NCBI RefSeq assembly: GCF_900099965.1
Contig: NZ_FNDJ01000027.1
Coordinates: 1-64,000 of the forward strand
From: Nonomuraea jiangxiensis
Lineage (GTDB): Bacteria > Actinomycetota > Actinomycetes > Streptosporangiales > Streptosporangiaceae
Reading direction: 5' to 3'
Length of the DNA: 64,000 bases
Part shown: positions 18,701 to 28,752 of the stretch, piece by piece
Layout of the letters: each line of letters begins with the position of its first letter
How positions within the stretch are numbered: the first letter of the stretch is position 1
Notes under the pieces: generated by a model
Told to the model about the DNA's origin: nothing
Databases searched by the model: none
Seen by the model: the letters and a program-made list of their open reading frames with translations, nothing else
Made by a program: the position numbers and the translations under genes

Positions 18701-20971
18701 ACCAGAACCATCGGTCTCGCCGAGGATGATCTCCCGCAAGCCCAACCCACCGGCCAGACCGCTCACAACCCCCGCAGCCTCGATAGCGGTGAGCTCGGCC
18801 TCCAGCAACGCACACGCCTCATCAAAGGCGCGAGCGAACACCGGGAAGGCCGCATACAACTCCCGTCCCATTCCAGACCGCTGAGCACCCTGACCAGAGA
18901 ACAGCACCGCCACCCGGCCCGGCCGCACCCGACCCACCACCGAAGACGGCTCCGACTCCCCAGCCGCCAACGCCCGCAACGCGGACAGCAGACCCTCCCG
19001 ATCCGCCGTCGGCAACACCGCCCGATGCTCCAACGCCGCCCGGCGCGCCAGCCCGGCCGCCACCCCCACCGGACCAGCCTCACCGTGCTCGGCCACGAAC
19101 CCGGCAAGCCGACCGGCCTGCGCCCGCAACGCCGCCTCGCTCTTGGCCGACACCACCACAGGCACCGGCACCGGCACGGCCGCGTGGTCGCCCTGGGGTG
19201 CGGTGGCCGTGATGCTGTCCCACTCTGCCGACCCCGCCCCGGCCAACGCTTCCTCAACAGCGGGCACAGCGGTACCGACGACCGACGGCTCCTCAACGGG
19301 CGGCTCTTCCAAGATCACATGAGCGTTGGTGCCGGAGATGCCGAACGACGACACCCCCGCGCGGCGCGGCCGGCCCTCGACCCGCGGCCACTGCCGGGCC
19401 TCGGTCAGCAGCTCCACCGCCCCGCCGGACCAGTCCACCTTGGAGGACGGCGCGTCCACGTGCAGCGTCTTGGGCAACAGCCCATGCCGCATCGCCAGGA
19501 CCATCTTGATCACACTGGCAATGCCGCCGGCCGCCTGGGTGTGACCCAGGTTGGACTTGGCCGAGCCCAGCCACAGCGGCGACTGCCGGTCCTGACCGTA
19601 GGTGGCCAGCAGCGCGTGCGCCTCGATCGGGTCCCCCAGCGCGGTGCCGGTGCCGTGCGCGTCGACCGCGTCCACGTCCGCGGGCTCCAGCCGGGCGGCC
19701 GCCAGTGCGTCCCGGATGAGCCTGCGCTGCGCGGGACCGCTCGGCGCGGTCAGCCCGTTGGACCTGCCGTCCTGGTTGATCGCGGTGCCGCGCACCACGG
19801 CCAGCACCCGGTGCCCGTGGCGGCGGGCGTCCGACAGCCGCTCCACCACCAGCACCGCGACACCCTCGGAGAACGCTGTGCCGTCCGCGGCATCGGCGAA
19901 CGCCTTCACCCGGCCGTCCGGAGCCAGCCCCCGCTGCCGGCTGAACGCGGTGAACATGCCCGGGCTGCCCATCACCGCCACCCCGCCGACGAAGGCCAGG
20001 GAGGACTCGCCTGAGCGTAGCGAGGCGCAGGCCAGGTGCAGCGAGACGATCGCGCCGGAGCACGCGGTGTCCACCGTGATCGCCGGCCCGGACAGGCCGA
20101 GCAGATAGGCGAGCCGGCCGGAGACCACACTCGGCGCGTTGCCGGTCATCAGGTAGCCGTCCAGGCCTTCCGGCGCCTCGTGCACGCGCACGCCGTACTC
20201 GTGTACCTCGGCGCCGAAGAACGCGCCGACGGGCTGGTCGCGCAGTGACGTCGGGTCGATGCCCGCGTGCTCCAGCGCGGCCCAGCAGGTTTCCAGCACC
20301 ACCCGCTGCTGCGGGTCCATGGCCAGCGCCTCGCGCGGGTTGATGCCGAAGAAGTCCGCGTCGAACCCGGTCGCGTCGGGCAGAAAGCCGCCGCGACTCA
20401 CGTAGCTCTTCCCTGGGGCGTCCGGGTTCGTGTCGAAGAGGTTCTCCAGATCCCAGCCGCGGTCGGTGGGAAAGTCGCCGAGCACCTCGCGTTCCTCGGC
20501 GAAGATTCGCCACAGTCCCTCGGCGGAGTCGACGCCGCCGGGGAAGCGGCACCCGATGCCGACGATGACGACCGGGTCGGCGTCGGCGTCCGGCGTGGCG
20601 TCCAGGACGTCCGCGCGCCCCGTCGCGGGCTCCGGCACGGGCAGACCCAGTACGGCGGCGCGGACGTAGTCGGCGACCAGCTCGGGCGTGGGGTAGTCGA
20701 AGGCCAGGGTCATCGGCAGCGCCACGCCGGTGGCGGTGACCAGCCGGTCGTGCAGGTCCACTGCGGCCAGCGAGTCGAGGCCGAGCTCGCGGAACGGCCG
20801 GCTGGAGGTCACTTCGGCCAGCTCGCCGCCCTCCACTCCGAGCAGCGCCTCCCCGGTCTCCCGGAGCACCAGTTCCAGGAGCACCCGGCGCTGCTCCGCG
20901 GCGGGCAGTTCGTCGAGGCCGTCGAGCCCGGCCTCGGAAGGGCCGCCGTGCTCGCCTGGGGTTGCCATCAT
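9719..20971 (-). CDS. Type I PKS: loading ACP plus two KS-AT-DH-KR-ACP modules
   Basis: A 3750-residue synthase that starts the polyketide chain. The order is loading ACP (Ser67 in GLDSLAAVD), KS1 (Cys304 in DTACSGAIV), AT1 (Ser797 in GHSLGE), DH1 (His1108), KR1 (Tyr1707), ACP1 (Ser1885 in GFDSLTAVE), KS2 (Cys2121 in DTACSSSLV), AT2 (Ser2604), DH2 (His2924), KR2 (Tyr3492) and ACP2 (Ser3662 in GFSSLAAVE). A helical C-terminal tail, probably a docking domain, follows near 3710-3750. Both ATs carry HAFH, the malonyl-CoA signature, so each module should add an unbranched C2 unit and dehydrate it to an alkene. KR1 has VDD, a B-type mark; KR2 lacks it. The ATG at 20971 overlaps the stop of the ligase-decarboxylase gene (ATGA), with GGAG just upstream; a second in-frame ATG follows at 20968. 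The frame is open further upstream but is not PKS-like there. Confidence 0.96.
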   Translation of the reverse strand: MMATPGEHGGPSEAGLDGLDELPAAEQRRVLLELVLRETGEALLGVEGGELAEVTSSRPFRELGLDSLAAVDLHDRLVTATGVALPMTLAFDYPTPELVADYVRAAVLGLPVPEPATGRADVLDATPDADADPVVIVGIGCRFPGGVDSAEGLWRIFAEEREVLGDFPTDRGWDLENLFDTNPDAPGKSYVSRGGFLPDATGFDADFFGINPREALAMDPQQRVVLETCWAALEHAGIDPTSLRDQPVGAFFGAEVHEYGVRVHEAPEGLDGYLMTGNAPSVVSGRLAYLLGLSGPAITVDTACSGAIVSLHLACASLRSGESSLAFVGGVAVMGSPGMFTAFSRQRGLAPDGRVKAFADAADGTAFSEGVAVLVVERLSDARRHGHRVLAVVRGTAINQDGRSNGLTAPSGPAQRRLIRDALAAARLEPADVDAVDAHGTGTALGDPIEAHALLATYGQDRQSPLWLGSAKSNLGHTQAAGGIASVIKMVLAMRHGLLPKTLHVDAPSSKVDWSGGAVELLTEARQWPRVEGRPRRAGVSSFGISGTNAHVILEEPPVEEPSVVGTAVPAVEEALAGAGSAEWDSITATAPQGDHAAVPVPVPVVVSAKSEAALRAQAGRLAGFVAEHGEAGPVGVAAGLARRAALEHRAVLPTADREGLLSALRALAAGESEPSSVVGRVRPGRVAVLFSGQGAQRSGMGRELYAAFPVFARAFDEACALLEAELTAIEAAGVVSGLAGGLGLREIILGETDGSGAGGVLDQTVFAQAGLFAVETALYRLLESLGVRPDFVAGHSLGEISAAHVAGVLDLADACRLVAARGRLMQALPAGGAMAAIGCGEEELAPVLAGRGEISVAAVNAPGAVVVSGASEQVEQVVEWARQHGHRTRPLRVSHAFHSPLMEPMLTEFAAVAASLTFHPPTMALVSGVSGRVAGSQITEPGYWVEHVHRPVRFADVVTTLRGHGVGCFLEAGPDAQLAPMIEQTLTHRNDNDAEPASVVALLRRDRDETAQLVAGLGQAWTCGTAVDWTAWPTGPGGARIGDLDLPTYPFQHRRYWLQPAPAGDPAALGLGAADHPILGAVVEQPDGGAILTGRLLVTAHSWLADHAINATPILPGTAFVELALRAGDQVGCPAIDELTLHTPLELPSRGHVTIRVVAGRSAVDGRRPVEIHSIGEDGVWLRHATGFLSPDPAPGPAAHEFADWPPPGAEPLDVTGLYPAMANRGYDYGPAFRGLTRAWRRGEEVFVEVALADGMEATGFGVHPALLDAALHATDLLPGHDQDTALPFAWRGVSLHADGARAARVRLRQDDEAGVRLDLADPVGQPVATVTSLAYRSVPAEWSSSRSAAHQWLHEVAWRPVDVTVSSGGIGADLVIDATGWARVGSADSGLLDRLRRGVGSVLARLQEWLTREPGDDARLVVVTRGAVAVADGEIPDPAQAAVFGLIRAAQAEHPGRITLVDLETDAETAPGEVALADASLGRIGDGVADAAAAAALACGEPEVALRGGRVWVPRLGRVASPGSEDVASSWSAPGGAGRAGGDNAGEEPVAAWPVDGTTLITGGTGGLGALVARHLVVEHGVRHLLLVSRRGADAPGAAELRDELAGLGAEVSVAACDVADRDALAVLLEGIGQAHPLRAVVHAAGVVDDGVITSLSAERVEAVLRPKVDAAWHLHELTREDGLARFVVFSSLAGVVDGAGQGNYAAANAFTDALAVARAAAGLPAVSLAWGPWAEERGMAGRISARDDARMRSAGLVTLTAGQGLALLDAGLAAGRPYLVPARFDPAALGRRGADLPALLRELAGPLARPAADPARTVGPADSAGAAGEVRPLVAALAQLSAPQRQRRLLDVVCSEAAATLGHDTAAAIDADRPFQEFGFDSLTAVELRNRLHAMTGLRLTPTLVFDHPTPRALAVHLDAALSGTAARRPVPAAPAGGSAGDVGGDLIAVVGMACRFPGQVTGPEDLWRLLIDDRDGITGFPTDRGWDITGMYDPEPGKLGRTYTRQGGFLHDAAYFDPAPFDIGPREATAMDPQQRLLLEASWEALERAGIDPSGLRGTPTGVFAGVMYHDWGTRPGQVPEEYAGYLGNGSLASVVSGRVSYAFGLEGPAVSVDTACSSSLVALHLAAQALRAGECDLALAGGVTVMSTPDTFTDFGLQRGLAADGRCKSFAEAADGVGWGEGVGVLVVERLSDARRRGHRVLAVLRGSAVNQDGASNGLTAPNGPSQERVIAQALASAGIGPAQVDVVEGHGTGTALGDPIEAQALLAAYGQDRPSPLWLGSVKSNLGHTQAAAGVAGVIKMILAMRHELLPRTLHVDAPSSKVDWSGGAVELLTEPQPWPRAADRPRRAGVSSFGISGTNAHVILEEPPAEEEPLTREPSGERDGSTATSPEGDHAAVPVPVPVVVSAKSEAALRAQADRLAGFMTEHDEVGPVRVAAGLARRAALEHRAVLPAVDREGLLAGLRALAAGELEPSSVGRVRPGRVAVLFSGQGAQRPGMGRELYAAYPVFARAFDEACELLEAELTAADAAGVVTGLAGGVSLREIILGQTSETGDSAAGGVLDQTVFAQAGLFAVETALYRLLESLGIRPDYVAGHSLGEITAAHVAGVLDLADACRLVAARGRLMQALPAGGAMAAIGCGEEELAPVLAGYDQVAVAAVNAPGAVVISGASGQVEQVIDWARQHGHRTRPLRVSHAFHSPLMEPMLAELEQVVAGLTLRRPELPLVSNVSGDLAGEEITQPGYWAEHVRRPVRFADTVTTLSRHQVGCFVEVGPDAQLTPMIEQTLTHHNDNDAEPASVVALLRRDRDETTQLVAGLGQAWTCGTAVDWTAWPAWTTGAGRARPAGPDGVGRLDLPTYAFQHRRYWLQPTLAGDPASLGQTAVDHPILGAVVEQPDGGAILTGRLSVTTQPWLADHVINAVPILPGTAFVELALRAGDQVGCPAIEELTLHSPLPIPDTTDGVTLQIILSPPDEDGRHQIGIHSKDDHGTWTRHATGALTPTPQDTPADLGHAWPPPDAQPLDTTGLYDRLVDHGYGYGPAFHGLTRAWKHGDDLYADITLPEEAGQTTRYGLHPALLDAAMHVDLVAGPKATLIPFNWNGVTLHAAGADAVRVRLRRLDGDEVTRLDLTDSAGRPVATVETVVSRPVQADQLAQARPASESLLAVTWRPVTPSGPLGAVDASDALVIDATGGAGEASGGGVPDRVRRALRTVLTGLQDWSVKADTRPAVVITRGAVAVRDTEAPDPARAAVWGLVRAAQEENPGRIILVDLDPAGYLADGVRVALATGEPELAIRDGRPWVPRLTGAALPREGHADRVSRAAAVDPYDAAWPADGTTLITGGTGGLGALMARHLVAEHGVRHLLLASRRGLDAPGAAELRDELTELGAEVTIATCDVADRDALTVLLEEIPGTHPLRAVVHTAGVMAGGVLGTLTEEGLDRVLRPKADAAWHLHELTQKHDLARFVLFSSAGGMVLAAGQGDYAAANAFLDALAADRAASGLPATSLTWGMWAVDTGLGGPLQDTDLARVRTLGIPAISAETGLALFDAALRVPAPVLAPIRPDVRALRARGDDLPALLRDLVGVRRTAAVAARTDESNGAAGLQERLAGLPARERDRLLLELVQAEAAVALGHDTADAIDAERGFVQLGFSSLAAVELRNRLRRRTGLPLPATLAFDQPNATAVARYLAERLAPAEVESPEPPPSAADDEQLAAASAEQLATASAEELFEILDRELGGDV

Positions 20972-23865
20972 GCGCTCCGGGGGTCGGGGTTTCGCGGCAG
21001 GTCGTAGACCCGTTGGCGTTGCAGCTGGGAGACGGAGACGATCTCGCCCCCGCGGATCACCACTTCGGTAGGCGCGGGGCGGCCGAGGAACAGGGACAAG
21101 CTGGCGGTGAGTCCGTAAGCGCCCGCGTGCGGGATGGTCACCAGATCGCCGGGGGCCGGGTCGGGCAGTTCGACCTCGCGGGCGAGCAGGTCGCCGGGTG
21201 TGCACAAGGGCCCGGCCAGCGCGGCCCGGCGGCCGGGCGCGGCGTCGTTCGGTGTGCCGCCGTTCGGTGGCGTGGGCTTGACCTGGACCGGGAGCAGCCG
21301 GCCGAGCCCGGCCATGCCGCCGAACGCGTTGATCCCCGCGTCCAGGATGACGAAGGTGCGGCCCCGGCTCTCCTTGACGTTGACCACGGTGCAGTGCAGC
21401 TCGCCACAGTCGGACACCAGGTACCGGCCGGACTCGCAGGCGATGCCCGGCCGGCCGTCCCGCCACTGCGGCAGGTACCGGTCCAGCGCCTCTTCCAGGC
21501 CTTTGCGCAGGCTCGGGTAGCCGGGCCGCGTACCGGGCATGCCGTACGGCGCGGCGAACCCACCGCCGAGATCCACCAGTTCGAGCGGTTCGCCCAGGAT
21601 GCGCTGCACCTCCGCGGCGACCGTCACGGTGTGCTGGAACTCGCCGAGCAGGCTGTCCTCGTCCGCGGCGTTGCTGAGCGGGAAGAAGTGGGCGCCGATG
21701 ATCCGGATGCCCGGAATCGCGCGCATCGCGGCCACCTGGGCGGGCAGGTCCTCCATGTCGTTGCCGAACTGGGAGGGGGCGCCGGTCATCCGGATACTGG
21801 TGGCGGCGGCCGCGGTGGCGCTGTTCACGCGCAGCAGGCATTTCGCGACGGTGCCGTGCGCGGTGGCCGCGGCGCCGATGTGTTCGAGGTCGGTGAGCGA
21901 CTCCACGGAGAACAGCCGCACCCCGGCGGCGAGCGCCTCGGCCAGTTCCCCCGCTGTCTTCCCGGGCCCGGTGTACATGCAGTCCGCGCCGGTGAAACCG
22001 GCGGCCAGCGCGGCGCTCAGCTCCCCGGTGGAGCTGATCTCCGCACGGCAGCCGCCGCCCGGGGCCGTACGCAGCGCGCGGGCCACGTCCGGGTGCGGGT
22101 TGGCCTTGAGCGCATAGTAGATCGCCGTGCCCTCCGGCATGAAGTCGGCCAGGTCCCGGTGCGCCGCCGTGACCCGGTCCAGGTCGTACACGTAGAGCGG
22201 GGACCCGAACCGGCTGACCAGTTCCTCACGGCTGATTCCCGGCGGCTTCCGGTGGGGCTCCGCCTGCCGGGTCGCATCCTTGGGCGCTGAGTCCGGGAGC
22301 GCCTGCCGGGGGCGGGGAGTGGCCGGACGTTCTTCCTGTGCGTGCAGGTGGCGCAGCTGGTCGCGGGCGTACTTGCCGTGCGCGGACTGCGGGAGCTCCG
22401 GGATCACCCGGCAGACCGCGGGCACCTTCGCCGGCTCCAGCCGGGCGGCCAGCTCGCGGAGGACGGCGTGGGGTTCCAGCTTCGCCCCGTTGTCGGCCTC
22501 GACGAAGATCGCGAGATCGTGCTCGCCCTCCGGGGGCAGCGCGGCGGCCGCCCGTACCCCGGCGATGTCGAGCGCCGCCGCCTCGATCTCCACGGTGCTC
22601 ATCCGGATGCCCTTGCGTTTGAACATGTCGTCCCGCCGGCCGTCGAAGTAGAGGTATCCGTCCTGGTCGAAGTGGCCGTAGTCACCGGTGTGCAGGCGCG
22701 TCTCCCCGGTCCGCGGGTCGCGGCGGAAGGTCTTCGCGGTCACCTCGGGGTTGCGCCAGTACCCCGGCATCACGTGCGGGCCGGTCACCACGATCTCCCC
22801 GGTCTCCCCGGTGGGCACCGGCTTCCCGTCGGGGTCGAGGATGTGTACGGCGGTGCCGGCCAGCGGCCGTCCGACGGAGTCCGGGCGCTCCCGCTCCTCC
22901 TCCGGAGGCATGACGGAGATGCGCTTGCACTCGGTCTGGCCGAACTGGCGGACCACCCGGGCGCCGGGGAAGTGGGTCCGCAGCGCGTCGATGGTGGCGG
23001 TGGGCAGCGCCGCGCCCGTGTTGGTGAACAACCGCACCCCGGTGGTGGGCTCACCCTTCCGCTGCGCCGAGGCGATGATCATGTTGGCCAGCGAGGGCAC
23101 GATCGGCACCACCGTCGCCCGGGTCTTCCGGAGCTGGTCGACCAGCCGCAGGTCGGCGCCGGCGTCGGCGAAGACCAGTTCGGCGCCCACGGCGCAGGTC
23201 ATCAGCAGCTTGTACAGCCCGTAGTCCCAGGACATCGGGAAACGGCAGAAGACCACGTCGTCCGGACGGTAGCCGAGCGCCTCGGCGAGCGCCACGGTGG
23301 CGAAGCAGACCTGGGCGTGGGGGCAGATCACCGCTTTCGGCTCCGCCGTACTGCCCGAGGTGTACACCAGCGCGGCCAGATCCGTGGGGTTGATCTCAAT
23401 CGGTTCGGCCACGCGCGCCCGTTGGCTCGCGAGCTCGGTCACCTCGTCCCAGACCGCTTCGAAGTCGTGGACCGGTGCGCCGGTGAGGGCGCGCACGTCG
23501 GCGGGTTTCCCGCCGGCGGATTCGACGATCACCAGCGCGGGGTCGGCGTTCTCGAGCACCGAACGCAGGTGAAAGCTCTTCATCGCCGAGTTGAGCGGCA
23601 CGAAGACGGCACCGCGGCGGGAGACGCCGAAGAACAGCGCGGCCAACCGGCGGTCGGTGGGGGCCTGCACCACCACTCGCGCGCCCGGCCCGACGCCGTG
23701 CCCGGCCAGCCAGCGGTCTACCGCGTGGCTGATCGTATCCAGTTCGTGATAGGTCCAGATCCCGGTGGAGTCCCTCACCGCTGGCGACTCGGGAAACTCC
23801 GCGGCGCTTTGGTCGAGAAAGTCGTGGATGAATGTCCCGCTGTATTTTTGCCGGTTATTCCGCAT
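20968..23865 (-). CDS. Acyl-AMP ligase fused to PLP-dependent amino-acid decarboxylase
   Basis: A 965-residue bifunctional protein. Residues 1 to about 520 form an adenylating ligase with [12 protein letters not shown] (near 165-178), [17 protein letters not shown] and the C-terminal lysine near 498 in HGKYARDQL. After a proline- and charge-rich linker (about 515-555) comes a fold-III decarboxylase of the diaminopimelate/ornithine decarboxylase type: PLP lysine 587 in [32 protein letters not shown] with the active-site cysteine, and a GAYG tyrosine. Macrolactam pathways use separate enzymes of these two families to load an amino acid on an ACP and decarboxylate it there (VinN and VinO in vicenistatin). 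Fusion and ATGA coupling to a PKS with an N-terminal ACP argue that it makes an amine starter in place. The amino acid is unknown. ATG 23865 has GAGGGAG 10 nt upstream. Confidence 0.92.
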   Translation of the reverse strand: MRNNRQKYSGTFIHDFLDQSAAEFPESPAVRDSTGIWTYHELDTISHAVDRWLAGHGVGPGARVVVQAPTDRRLAALFFGVSRRGAVFVPLNSAMKSFHLRSVLENADPALVIVESAGGKPADVRALTGAPVHDFEAVWDEVTELASQRARVAEPIEINPTDLAALVYTSGSTAEPKAVICPHAQVCFATVALAEALGYRPDDVVFCRFPMSWDYGLYKLLMTCAVGAELVFADAGADLRLVDQLRKTRATVVPIVPSLANMIIASAQRKGEPTTGVRLFTNTGAALPTATIDALRTHFPGARVVRQFGQTECKRISVMPPEEERERPDSVGRPLAGTAVHILDPDGKPVPTGETGEIVVTGPHVMPGYWRNPEVTAKTFRRDPRTGETRLHTGDYGHFDQDGYLYFDGRRDDMFKRKGIRMSTVEIEAAALDIAGVRAAAALPPEGEHDLAIFVEADNGAKLEPHAVLRELAARLEPAKVPAVCRVIPELPQSAHGKYARDQLRHLHAQEERPATPRPRQALPDSAPKDATRQAEPHRKPPGISREELVSRFGSPLYVYDLDRVTAAHRDLADFMPEGTAIYYALKANPHPDVARALRTAPGGGCRAEISSTGELSAALAAGFTGADCMYTGPGKTAGELAEALAAGVRLFSVESLTDLEHIGAAATAHGTVAKCLLRVNSATAAAATSIRMTGAPSQFGNDMEDLPAQVAAMRAIPGIRIIGAHFFPLSNAADEDSLLGEFQHTVTVAAEVQRILGEPLELVDLGGGFAAPYGMPGTRPGYPSLRKGLEEALDRYLPQWRDGRPGIACESGRYLVSDCGELHCTVVNVKESRGRTFVILDAGINAFGGMAGLGRLLPVQVKPTPPNGGTPNDAAPGRRAALAGPLCTPGDLLAREVELPDPAPGDLVTIPHAGAYGLTASLSLFLGRPAPTEVVIRGGEIVSVSQLQRQRVYDLPRNPDPRSA

Positions 23866-23926
23866 AATCGACGATCTCCCTCAGGCAGCGGAGTTCAGGC
23901 TAAGCCGGGGCTCCGCCCCTGAAGTA

Positions 23927-23943
23927 CCCCTAGCCGCCCCTAA
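23927..23943 (-). promoter_or_regulatory. Putative operator, CCCCTA-N4-CCCCTAA direct repeat (copy 2)
   Basis: CCCCTA at 23927 and CCCCTAA at 23937, 10 bp apart, 61 bp upstream of the ligase-decarboxylase start codon. Spacing, orientation and distance match the copy upstream of the acylase gene at 5521-5537, which supports a shared regulator for the two operons. Confidence 0.5.
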
Positions 23944-23960
23944 CGTCGGAGCCGGCCGGC

Positions 23961-24600
23961 CTACGGCCTGGCCATAGCCTCCTGCCAGCGATCCTTACGC
24001 TGAGCTCGGGCGATCCCTTCGCCCATTCTTCGCTGTCCGTCATCGCGAGCGCGGGTTTCAAGCTCCTGAACGACGTCGCCGACGACATCCTCCAGTTTCC
24101 ACCGCCCGCTCGCCGTCCGTTGATTGAGATGACCCCTGGAGAATGGTGATGACATAGGCGTGTCGTTCGACAGAGACCGAAATCTGGCCGTCACGGCGTT
24201 AGCAGTTTCGCTCGTAACAAAGCCCCTTATATTGATAGCCGCTGCCGCGCCTCTGAGAGATGGGACACTCACGAATCGAATAACCCCTACTGGCTGCCTC
24301 GGTGGCGAGTGCCTGCTGCGTGTGCCGACCATGAGCCGGATACGGAGGCCCCCGTTCCACTGCTTCCGCTTCCCGAGGTAAGGGTCGTCGGGCACCACCC
24401 CGCGGCGCTACGCGAAGTCCACCACACGTCCCCATGCGGTGACTTCAGGCCTTCGGTGGTAAGGCCGATAGCCGGCGTGGCGCTTCCGGCACGTCATCGG
24501 GCCGGCCCAGGTCCTCGCCGGTCGAGATGCGCTTGAGGAGGGCGAGTTGCCGAGGACTGAGAGGGCCCCAACGATGCATGAGCCCTTGGTGCCGCAGCCA
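23961..24600 (-). pseudogene. Decayed actinobacterial gene of unknown function
   Basis: Fragments in different frames of the minus strand look like parts of one large actinobacterial protein family that I recognise but whose function is unknown. An N-terminal piece near 24460-24600 reads LSPRQLALLKRISTGEDL. A middle piece near 24260-24370 contains PDDPYLGKRKQWNGGLRIRL. A C-terminal piece near 23961-24110 reads GRWKLEDVVGDVVQELETR and ends RKDRWQEAMARP. The pieces are out of frame with each other, much sequence is missing between them, and the end is cut short. I therefore call it a remnant rather than a gene. It marks the worn edge of the polyketide cluster. Confidence 0.45.
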
Positions 24601-24640
24601 GTCCGCCTCGGACGGACGAGCCGCTCTGGCGTACCTCACA

Positions 24641-25582
24641 ATGGAGAGGATGCCCCCTGATCCTCTTGCGCGTGCCACAGCCTCTCTTCGCGGCCTGGCT
24701 CTGGGCGACGCCTTCGGTTCCCAATTCTTCGTTCCGGCCAATCGACAAGCCCTCTCCGACCGCCTGCCTCCGCCCGGCCCATGGCAGTGGACCGACGACG
24801 CCGAGATGGCATGCTCTATCCATCGTGTCCTTGCTGACCACGGCGCCATCGACCAGGACGCACTCGCCGCGAGCTTCGCGGCACGTCACGATTTCGATCG
24901 TGGGTACGGCCCGGCCACGAATCGGATGCTCCGTCTCATCCGCGAAGGCGGGGACTGGCGGACGCTTTCGGCCGAACTGTTCGACGGCAAGGGCTCATGG
25001 GGCAATGGCGCCGCTATGCGGGTGGCCCCTCTCGGCGCCTGGTTCGCCGACGACGTCGCGCAGGTCATCCAACAGGCGGCCCTTTCAGCACAGGTGACCC
25101 ACACTCACCCCGAAGCAGTAGCCGGCGCCATAGCGGTAGCGGTGGCCGCGGCAACGGCCGTCACGGAGCCCGATCTCCCGCCGGGGCGCTTCCTGGACAG
25201 GATCAGCGAGAACGTGCCCGCGAGCATGGTCCGTGACGGCATCGCGGAGGCCCGGCAACTCCTCACCATCGGTGATTCGGCGCTCGCCGCCAGGATGCTG
25301 GGAAACGGGCGGCAGGTCAGCGCGCATGACACGGTTCCTTTCACCCTCTGGGTGACGGCGCGCGAACGCCATGACTTTGAAGCGGCCATGTGGACCACTG
25401 CGGCGGCCGGCGGGGATGTCGATACCACCTGTGCCATCGTGGGCGGTATCGTCGCGGCCTCAGGGAGCACTCGCGTGCCTTCGGAATGGATAAGACAGTG
25501 CGAACCGCTGCCGGACTGGGCAGGCGTCCCACCGCTCGAGCGTGAGTCGGACGCCCCAGGCGGCTCCCCGCCGCAGCGCTGA
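24641..25582 (+). CDS. ADP-ribosylglycohydrolase family protein
   Basis: A 313-residue DraG/ARH-like hydrolase that would remove ADP-ribose from proteins or other acceptors. Family motifs are clear: LGDAFGSQF near the start, TDDAEMA (metal-binding Asp pair), GNGAAMRVAPLG, THTHPEA and, near the C-terminus, GGDVDTTCAIVGGI, the second metal site. The start is uncertain: ATG 24641 has no ribosome site (a leaderless message is possible) and ATG 24650 follows GGAGAGG with no spacing. It stands alone between the polyketide cluster and the tRNA-derived repeat. No ADP-ribosyltransferase partner is visible. Confidence 0.85.
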   Translation: MERMPPDPLARATASLRGLALGDAFGSQFFVPANRQALSDRLPPPGPWQWTDDAEMACSIHRVLADHGAIDQDALAASFAARHDFDRGYGPATNRMLRLIREGGDWRTLSAELFDGKGSWGNGAAMRVAPLGAWFADDVAQVIQQAALSAQVTHTHPEAVAGAIAVAVAAATAVTEPDLPPGRFLDRISENVPASMVRDGIAEARQLLTIGDSALAARMLGNGRQVSAHDTVPFTLWVTARERHDFEAAMWTTAAAGGDVDTTCAIVGGIVAASGSTRVPSEWIRQCEPLPDWAGVPPLERESDAPGGSPPQR

Positions 25583-25646
25583 GGTCCTGAAGGACCCACG
25601 TGGCAGGATCGCCTGTGCGCGGCGAGTAGACATATTCGATCTTATC

Positions 25647-25686
25647 TGTCGGGGTGGCGGGACTTGAACCCACGACCTCTTCGTCC
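25647..25686 (-). repeat. Putative attachment site: 40-bp copy of the tRNA-Pro 3' half
   Basis: These 40 bases match 34384-34423, the 3' half of the intact tRNA-Pro gene from the anticodon loop to just past the acceptor end, with one mismatch (C for T in the T-loop region). Beyond the anticodon loop the similarity stops abruptly, so this is not a complete tRNA. Same-orientation duplication of a tRNA 3' end is the usual scar of integration by a tyrosine recombinase. Confidence 0.8.
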
Positions 25687-25872
25687 AGAGCCGCGAGCGC
25701 GAATTCAACGGAAAGCGTTTTAAGTGTTCACCATCTGTCAGCGGCCTGTACTCGAGAGGCCGACCTGGGACGCCGTTCGCTTACCCGCGGGGATATTCCG
25801 CGCTTGCCCGCAATATCGCCAGAAGAGCTCGCTGGCCGGGGTTGCCGCCTTCGACGCGTGAGGCCCAGCTAG

Positions 25873-26259
25873 CGACGACCCTCGCCCCCCATACGTCCGA
25901 CCCGTTGGACGTTTCTCACCAACCATGCCCGGGTGCTGGTGGAGATCTCCCGCGACCGTGACGCGGTCATGGGCCAGGTCGCCGCCAGCATCGGCATCAC
26001 CGAGCGGAGCGTGCAGAACATCGTTGCCGATCTGTGCCGGGCGGGCTATCTGACCCGCCACCGAGTCGGCGGCCACAACCGCTACACCCTGAACCTGGAT
26101 CGGCAGTTCCGGCATCCGGCCGAGGCGGGGCTGCCGGTCCGCGTGCTGATCGACGTGTTCGCCGACCGTGATCCGGGCTGGCGGGCCGCAATCGGGCGGC
26201 TGAGGTCGGCGCGTTCAAGGGTGGGGGCGGGCTGGCGGTGGGCGGGACGTCCCCGCTGA
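25873..26259 (+). pseudogene. Winged-helix transcriptional regulator without a usable start codon
   Basis: The frame encodes a small ArsR/MarR-like winged-helix protein: TRWTFLTNHARVLVEI, then a helix-turn-helix with GITERSVQNIVADLCRAGYLTR and a wing ending RYTLN. The conserved N-terminal WTFLTNHARVL piece is encoded from 25900, but between the preceding in-frame stop (25870) and GTG 25933 there is no ATG, GTG or TTG. Either it starts at a rare codon such as ATA 25891, or its 5' end was lost. Starting at GTG 25933 would drop the first helix. It sits just inside the putative integrated element. Confidence 0.5.
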
Positions 26260-27037
26260 CGTTGTGTGCCCGCCGGGGCGTGGGAGCTCGCCCGCATGCC
26301 CGTCACCGGCAGTGGGAGAAGGTGTCCAGTTGTGGACATCCGGTCCGGCTGCGGCGGCTGCCCAGCGCCTCAGGCCCGGCAGTCGGAGCGCGTGACCGGA
26401 ACCCCTAATTGTGGAGTTCACCTGTGCAAAGGCGGTTGCTTCACGGCCAGGGGGCAGAGCAGGGCCGCTCAGTGCGCCGTGCTGGGTGGCGAGGTTGCCG
26501 GGCGCACCGCGAAACGGTTTTCGGTAGAGGATTGCCATCGCCTGCGGGCGGGCGGACACTGGCCGCTGGTAGGCACCAAACCCCGCCGTTTCTGTCCGTT
26601 ACAGGGGTGAAGGAGAACGAATGGCAACACCATTCGCCCATATCCGGGTGTTGAGCACGGCGCGTCATGCTTCCAGTGGACGGACGCGTGGATTGAGCGT
26701 ACGCGTGTATTGATCAGCGTACGGGTCGCGCCGATAGACCGACCCCTCCGTCGGGAGGGTGTGTTCCAAGGGTCCATCACCTGTGCCACCTGAGACCGCC
26801 CCACGCTGACCTGGCAGGCGGGCTGCTCAGGCATGCCCTGGTACAGGAACTGTTTCCGTCCAGTCTGTGCGCCGCATGTCGTGTGCCTGTGAACAAGGGC
26901 CTGTCCGCGGCAGTGGGCGCCGGGGTGTTGCCGTGGTGTGAGGGCCACGCAGGACCCCGCGCCGTCCGCGGCCCGCGCCTCGCCCTCTGGCCAGGGCCGG
27001 GCACGGGAATCGGCCGTCTTGAGAAAGAGGAGATCCC
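26260..27037. other. Long gap with no supported gene
   Basis: About 780 bp inside the putative element. Open frames exist on both strands but none combines a recognisable fold, a ribosome site and actinomycete-like codon use. The region presumably carries the promoter of the beta-propeller gene and decayed element DNA. Confidence 0.5.
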
Positions 27038-28732
27038 ATGCTCCGTCATGTCTTCTTATGGCATCACGTCGCGTTCGCGCCCGCCCGCCAATCGGGATGG
27101 CTACGCCGCTGGACGGCACCGGCCGCCGCGCTTGTCCTGGTGGCGACCGTGCTGGCCGGGCTGGCCGGTCCGGCGCAGGCCGCCTGGCCGGGCGACAACG
27201 GCAAGATCTACTTCGTCGATCAGTCCACCGAGCCGGACGGGGAGATCTACTCGATCAACCCCGACGGCACCGGCCTGACGAAGATCACCGACAACACCGC
27301 GTACGACAACTACCCCACCGCGAACGCCGACGCCACCAAGATCGCCTTCACCCGTTTCGCCAGCGGAGCCCTGCAGGTGTGGACGATGAACCCCGACGGC
27401 ACCGGCGAGACCCAGATCACCACCGGCGCCGGTCTCATCGATTTCTCGATCACCTGGTCCCCCGACGGCGCCAAGATCGCCTACACCAGTCTGGGCGGAT
27501 CGATCAGCACCATCAACGCCGACGGGACCGGCAATGTCTCCCTCGGCGTGTTCGGCGACAGCCCCGCCTGGTCACCTGACGGAACCAAGATCGCTTACAG
27601 GGCCGGCAACAACATCTTCACCGTCAACCCAGACGGTACCGGCGCCACGCAGGTGACCAGCTACTCCGGCGCCCAGTCCGCCATCCTCCCGGACTGGTCA
27701 CCCGACGGCAGCAAGATCACCTACACGCTCTCCGCCATCGACGAACTCGGCGGCGGCTCCGACAACATCTACGTGATGAACGCCAACGGCACCGGGCATA
27801 CCGCCCTCACCAACGACGGCGTCAGCGCCCTCTCGCAGTGGTCACCCGACGGAACCAAGATCGCCTACACCACTGGCGCCGACCCCGCTGTCATGAACGC
27901 CAACGGCACGGGCAAGACCATCCTGGCCGGCATCTCCGGCTTCCAGTACGCCACCGACTGGGCCCCCGCACCGTCCGGAGCCGACCTGGCCGTGCAGGTG
28001 GCCGACTCGGCCGACCCGGTCAACCTCGGAAGCACGTTCACCGACACCGTCACCGTGACCAACAACGGCCCCGCCGGCGCCACCGGCGTGACCGCCACCC
28101 TGGCCCTGTCCGGCAGCGCCTCGGCCGGCATCGTGTCCGCCACCCCGTCGCAGGGCTCCTGCACGGTCACTACTACGGTCTCCTGCAGCCTGGGCAGCCT
28201 GGCCAGCAGCGCCTCCGCCACCGTGACCGTCACCCTGTCACCCACTACCACCGGCACCGTGACCGCGACCGCCGGCGTCGACGCCACCGAGGCCGACCCC
28301 ACCCAGGCCAACGACAGCGACGCCGAGAACACCACCATCGTCGCCGCCGACCTCGACATCGATCTGACCGCCCAGCCTCATCTGGGCATCCTGGTCCCGT
28401 ACCTGAGCTACAGACTGACCGCCCGCAACGACGGCCCGGACGCGGTCACCTCGGCCACGCTCACCGCGACCCTGCCCGCCGGTAAAACCGCCACCAACCT
28501 CTCAGCCGGCTGCACCTCCACCCCCGGCCGGGTGACCTGCACCTCCACCGGCATCGCCGACGGCGCTACGGCCACTTACACCTTCCGCCTGCCGATCGGC
28601 CTGCTCAAAATCGGCCCCGTCCCCGTGACCGCCACCCGCACCACCTCCACCCCGGCCGACCCGAACCCGGCCAACGACTCAGCTTCGGCCACCTGCACAG
28701 TCATCTCGGTCGTACTGGCCACCTGCTCCTGA
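27038..28732 (+). CDS. Secreted TolB-like beta-propeller protein with DUF11/CARDB-type domains
   Basis: A 564-residue exported protein of unknown role. A signal peptide ends near GPAQA (about residue 48). Residues about 50-310 hold repeated WD40-like/TolB motifs (NPDGTG, WSPDGTKIAY), several blades in tandem, forming a beta-propeller. Residues about 315-560 form two Ig-like DUF11/CARDB-type domains with NNGPAGATGVTATL and NDGPDAVTSATLTATL, common in actinomycete surface proteins. ATG 27038 is preceded by GAGGAG. There is no LPXTG sorting signal or C-terminal membrane segment, so it is probably released or loosely wall-bound. It is codon-rich in C and G, unlike the AT-richer sigma cassette downstream. 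Confidence 0.85.
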   Translation: MLRHVFLWHHVAFAPARQSGWLRRWTAPAAALVLVATVLAGLAGPAQAAWPGDNGKIYFVDQSTEPDGEIYSINPDGTGLTKITDNTAYDNYPTANADATKIAFTRFASGALQVWTMNPDGTGETQITTGAGLIDFSITWSPDGAKIAYTSLGGSISTINADGTGNVSLGVFGDSPAWSPDGTKIAYRAGNNIFTVNPDGTGATQVTSYSGAQSAILPDWSPDGSKITYTLSAIDELGGGSDNIYVMNANGTGHTALTNDGVSALSQWSPDGTKIAYTTGADPAVMNANGTGKTILAGISGFQYATDWAPAPSGADLAVQVADSADPVNLGSTFTDTVTVTNNGPAGATGVTATLALSGSASAGIVSATPSQGSCTVTTTVSCSLGSLASSASATVTVTLSPTTTGTVTATAGVDATEADPTQANDSDAENTTIVAADLDIDLTAQPHLGILVPYLSYRLTARNDGPDAVTSATLTATLPAGKTATNLSAGCTSTPGRVTCTSTGIADGATATYTFRLPIGLLKIGPVPVTATRTTSTPADPNPANDSASATCTVISVVLATCS

Positions 28733-28752
28733 CCTGATCATCGGAGCACCTC

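Noticed and set aside
20972-21841. Upstream in-frame extension of the large PKS gene
   Set aside because: The frame is open for 290 codons before ATG 20971, but it is arginine/proline-rich and lies wholly within the decarboxylase gene, which is clearly coding in another frame. The ATGA overlap and GGAG site support the start at 20971.
25647-25720. A second complete tRNA-Pro gene
   Set aside because: Only the 3' half matches. Beyond the anticodon loop the sequence does not pair or resemble the tRNA 5' half, so it is a duplicated fragment.
26469-27119. A 216-residue minus-strand gene
   Set aside because: The frame overlaps the signal peptide of the beta-propeller gene, has no ribosome site and shows no recognisable domain. 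Its composition is typical of a chance frame in GC-rich DNA.
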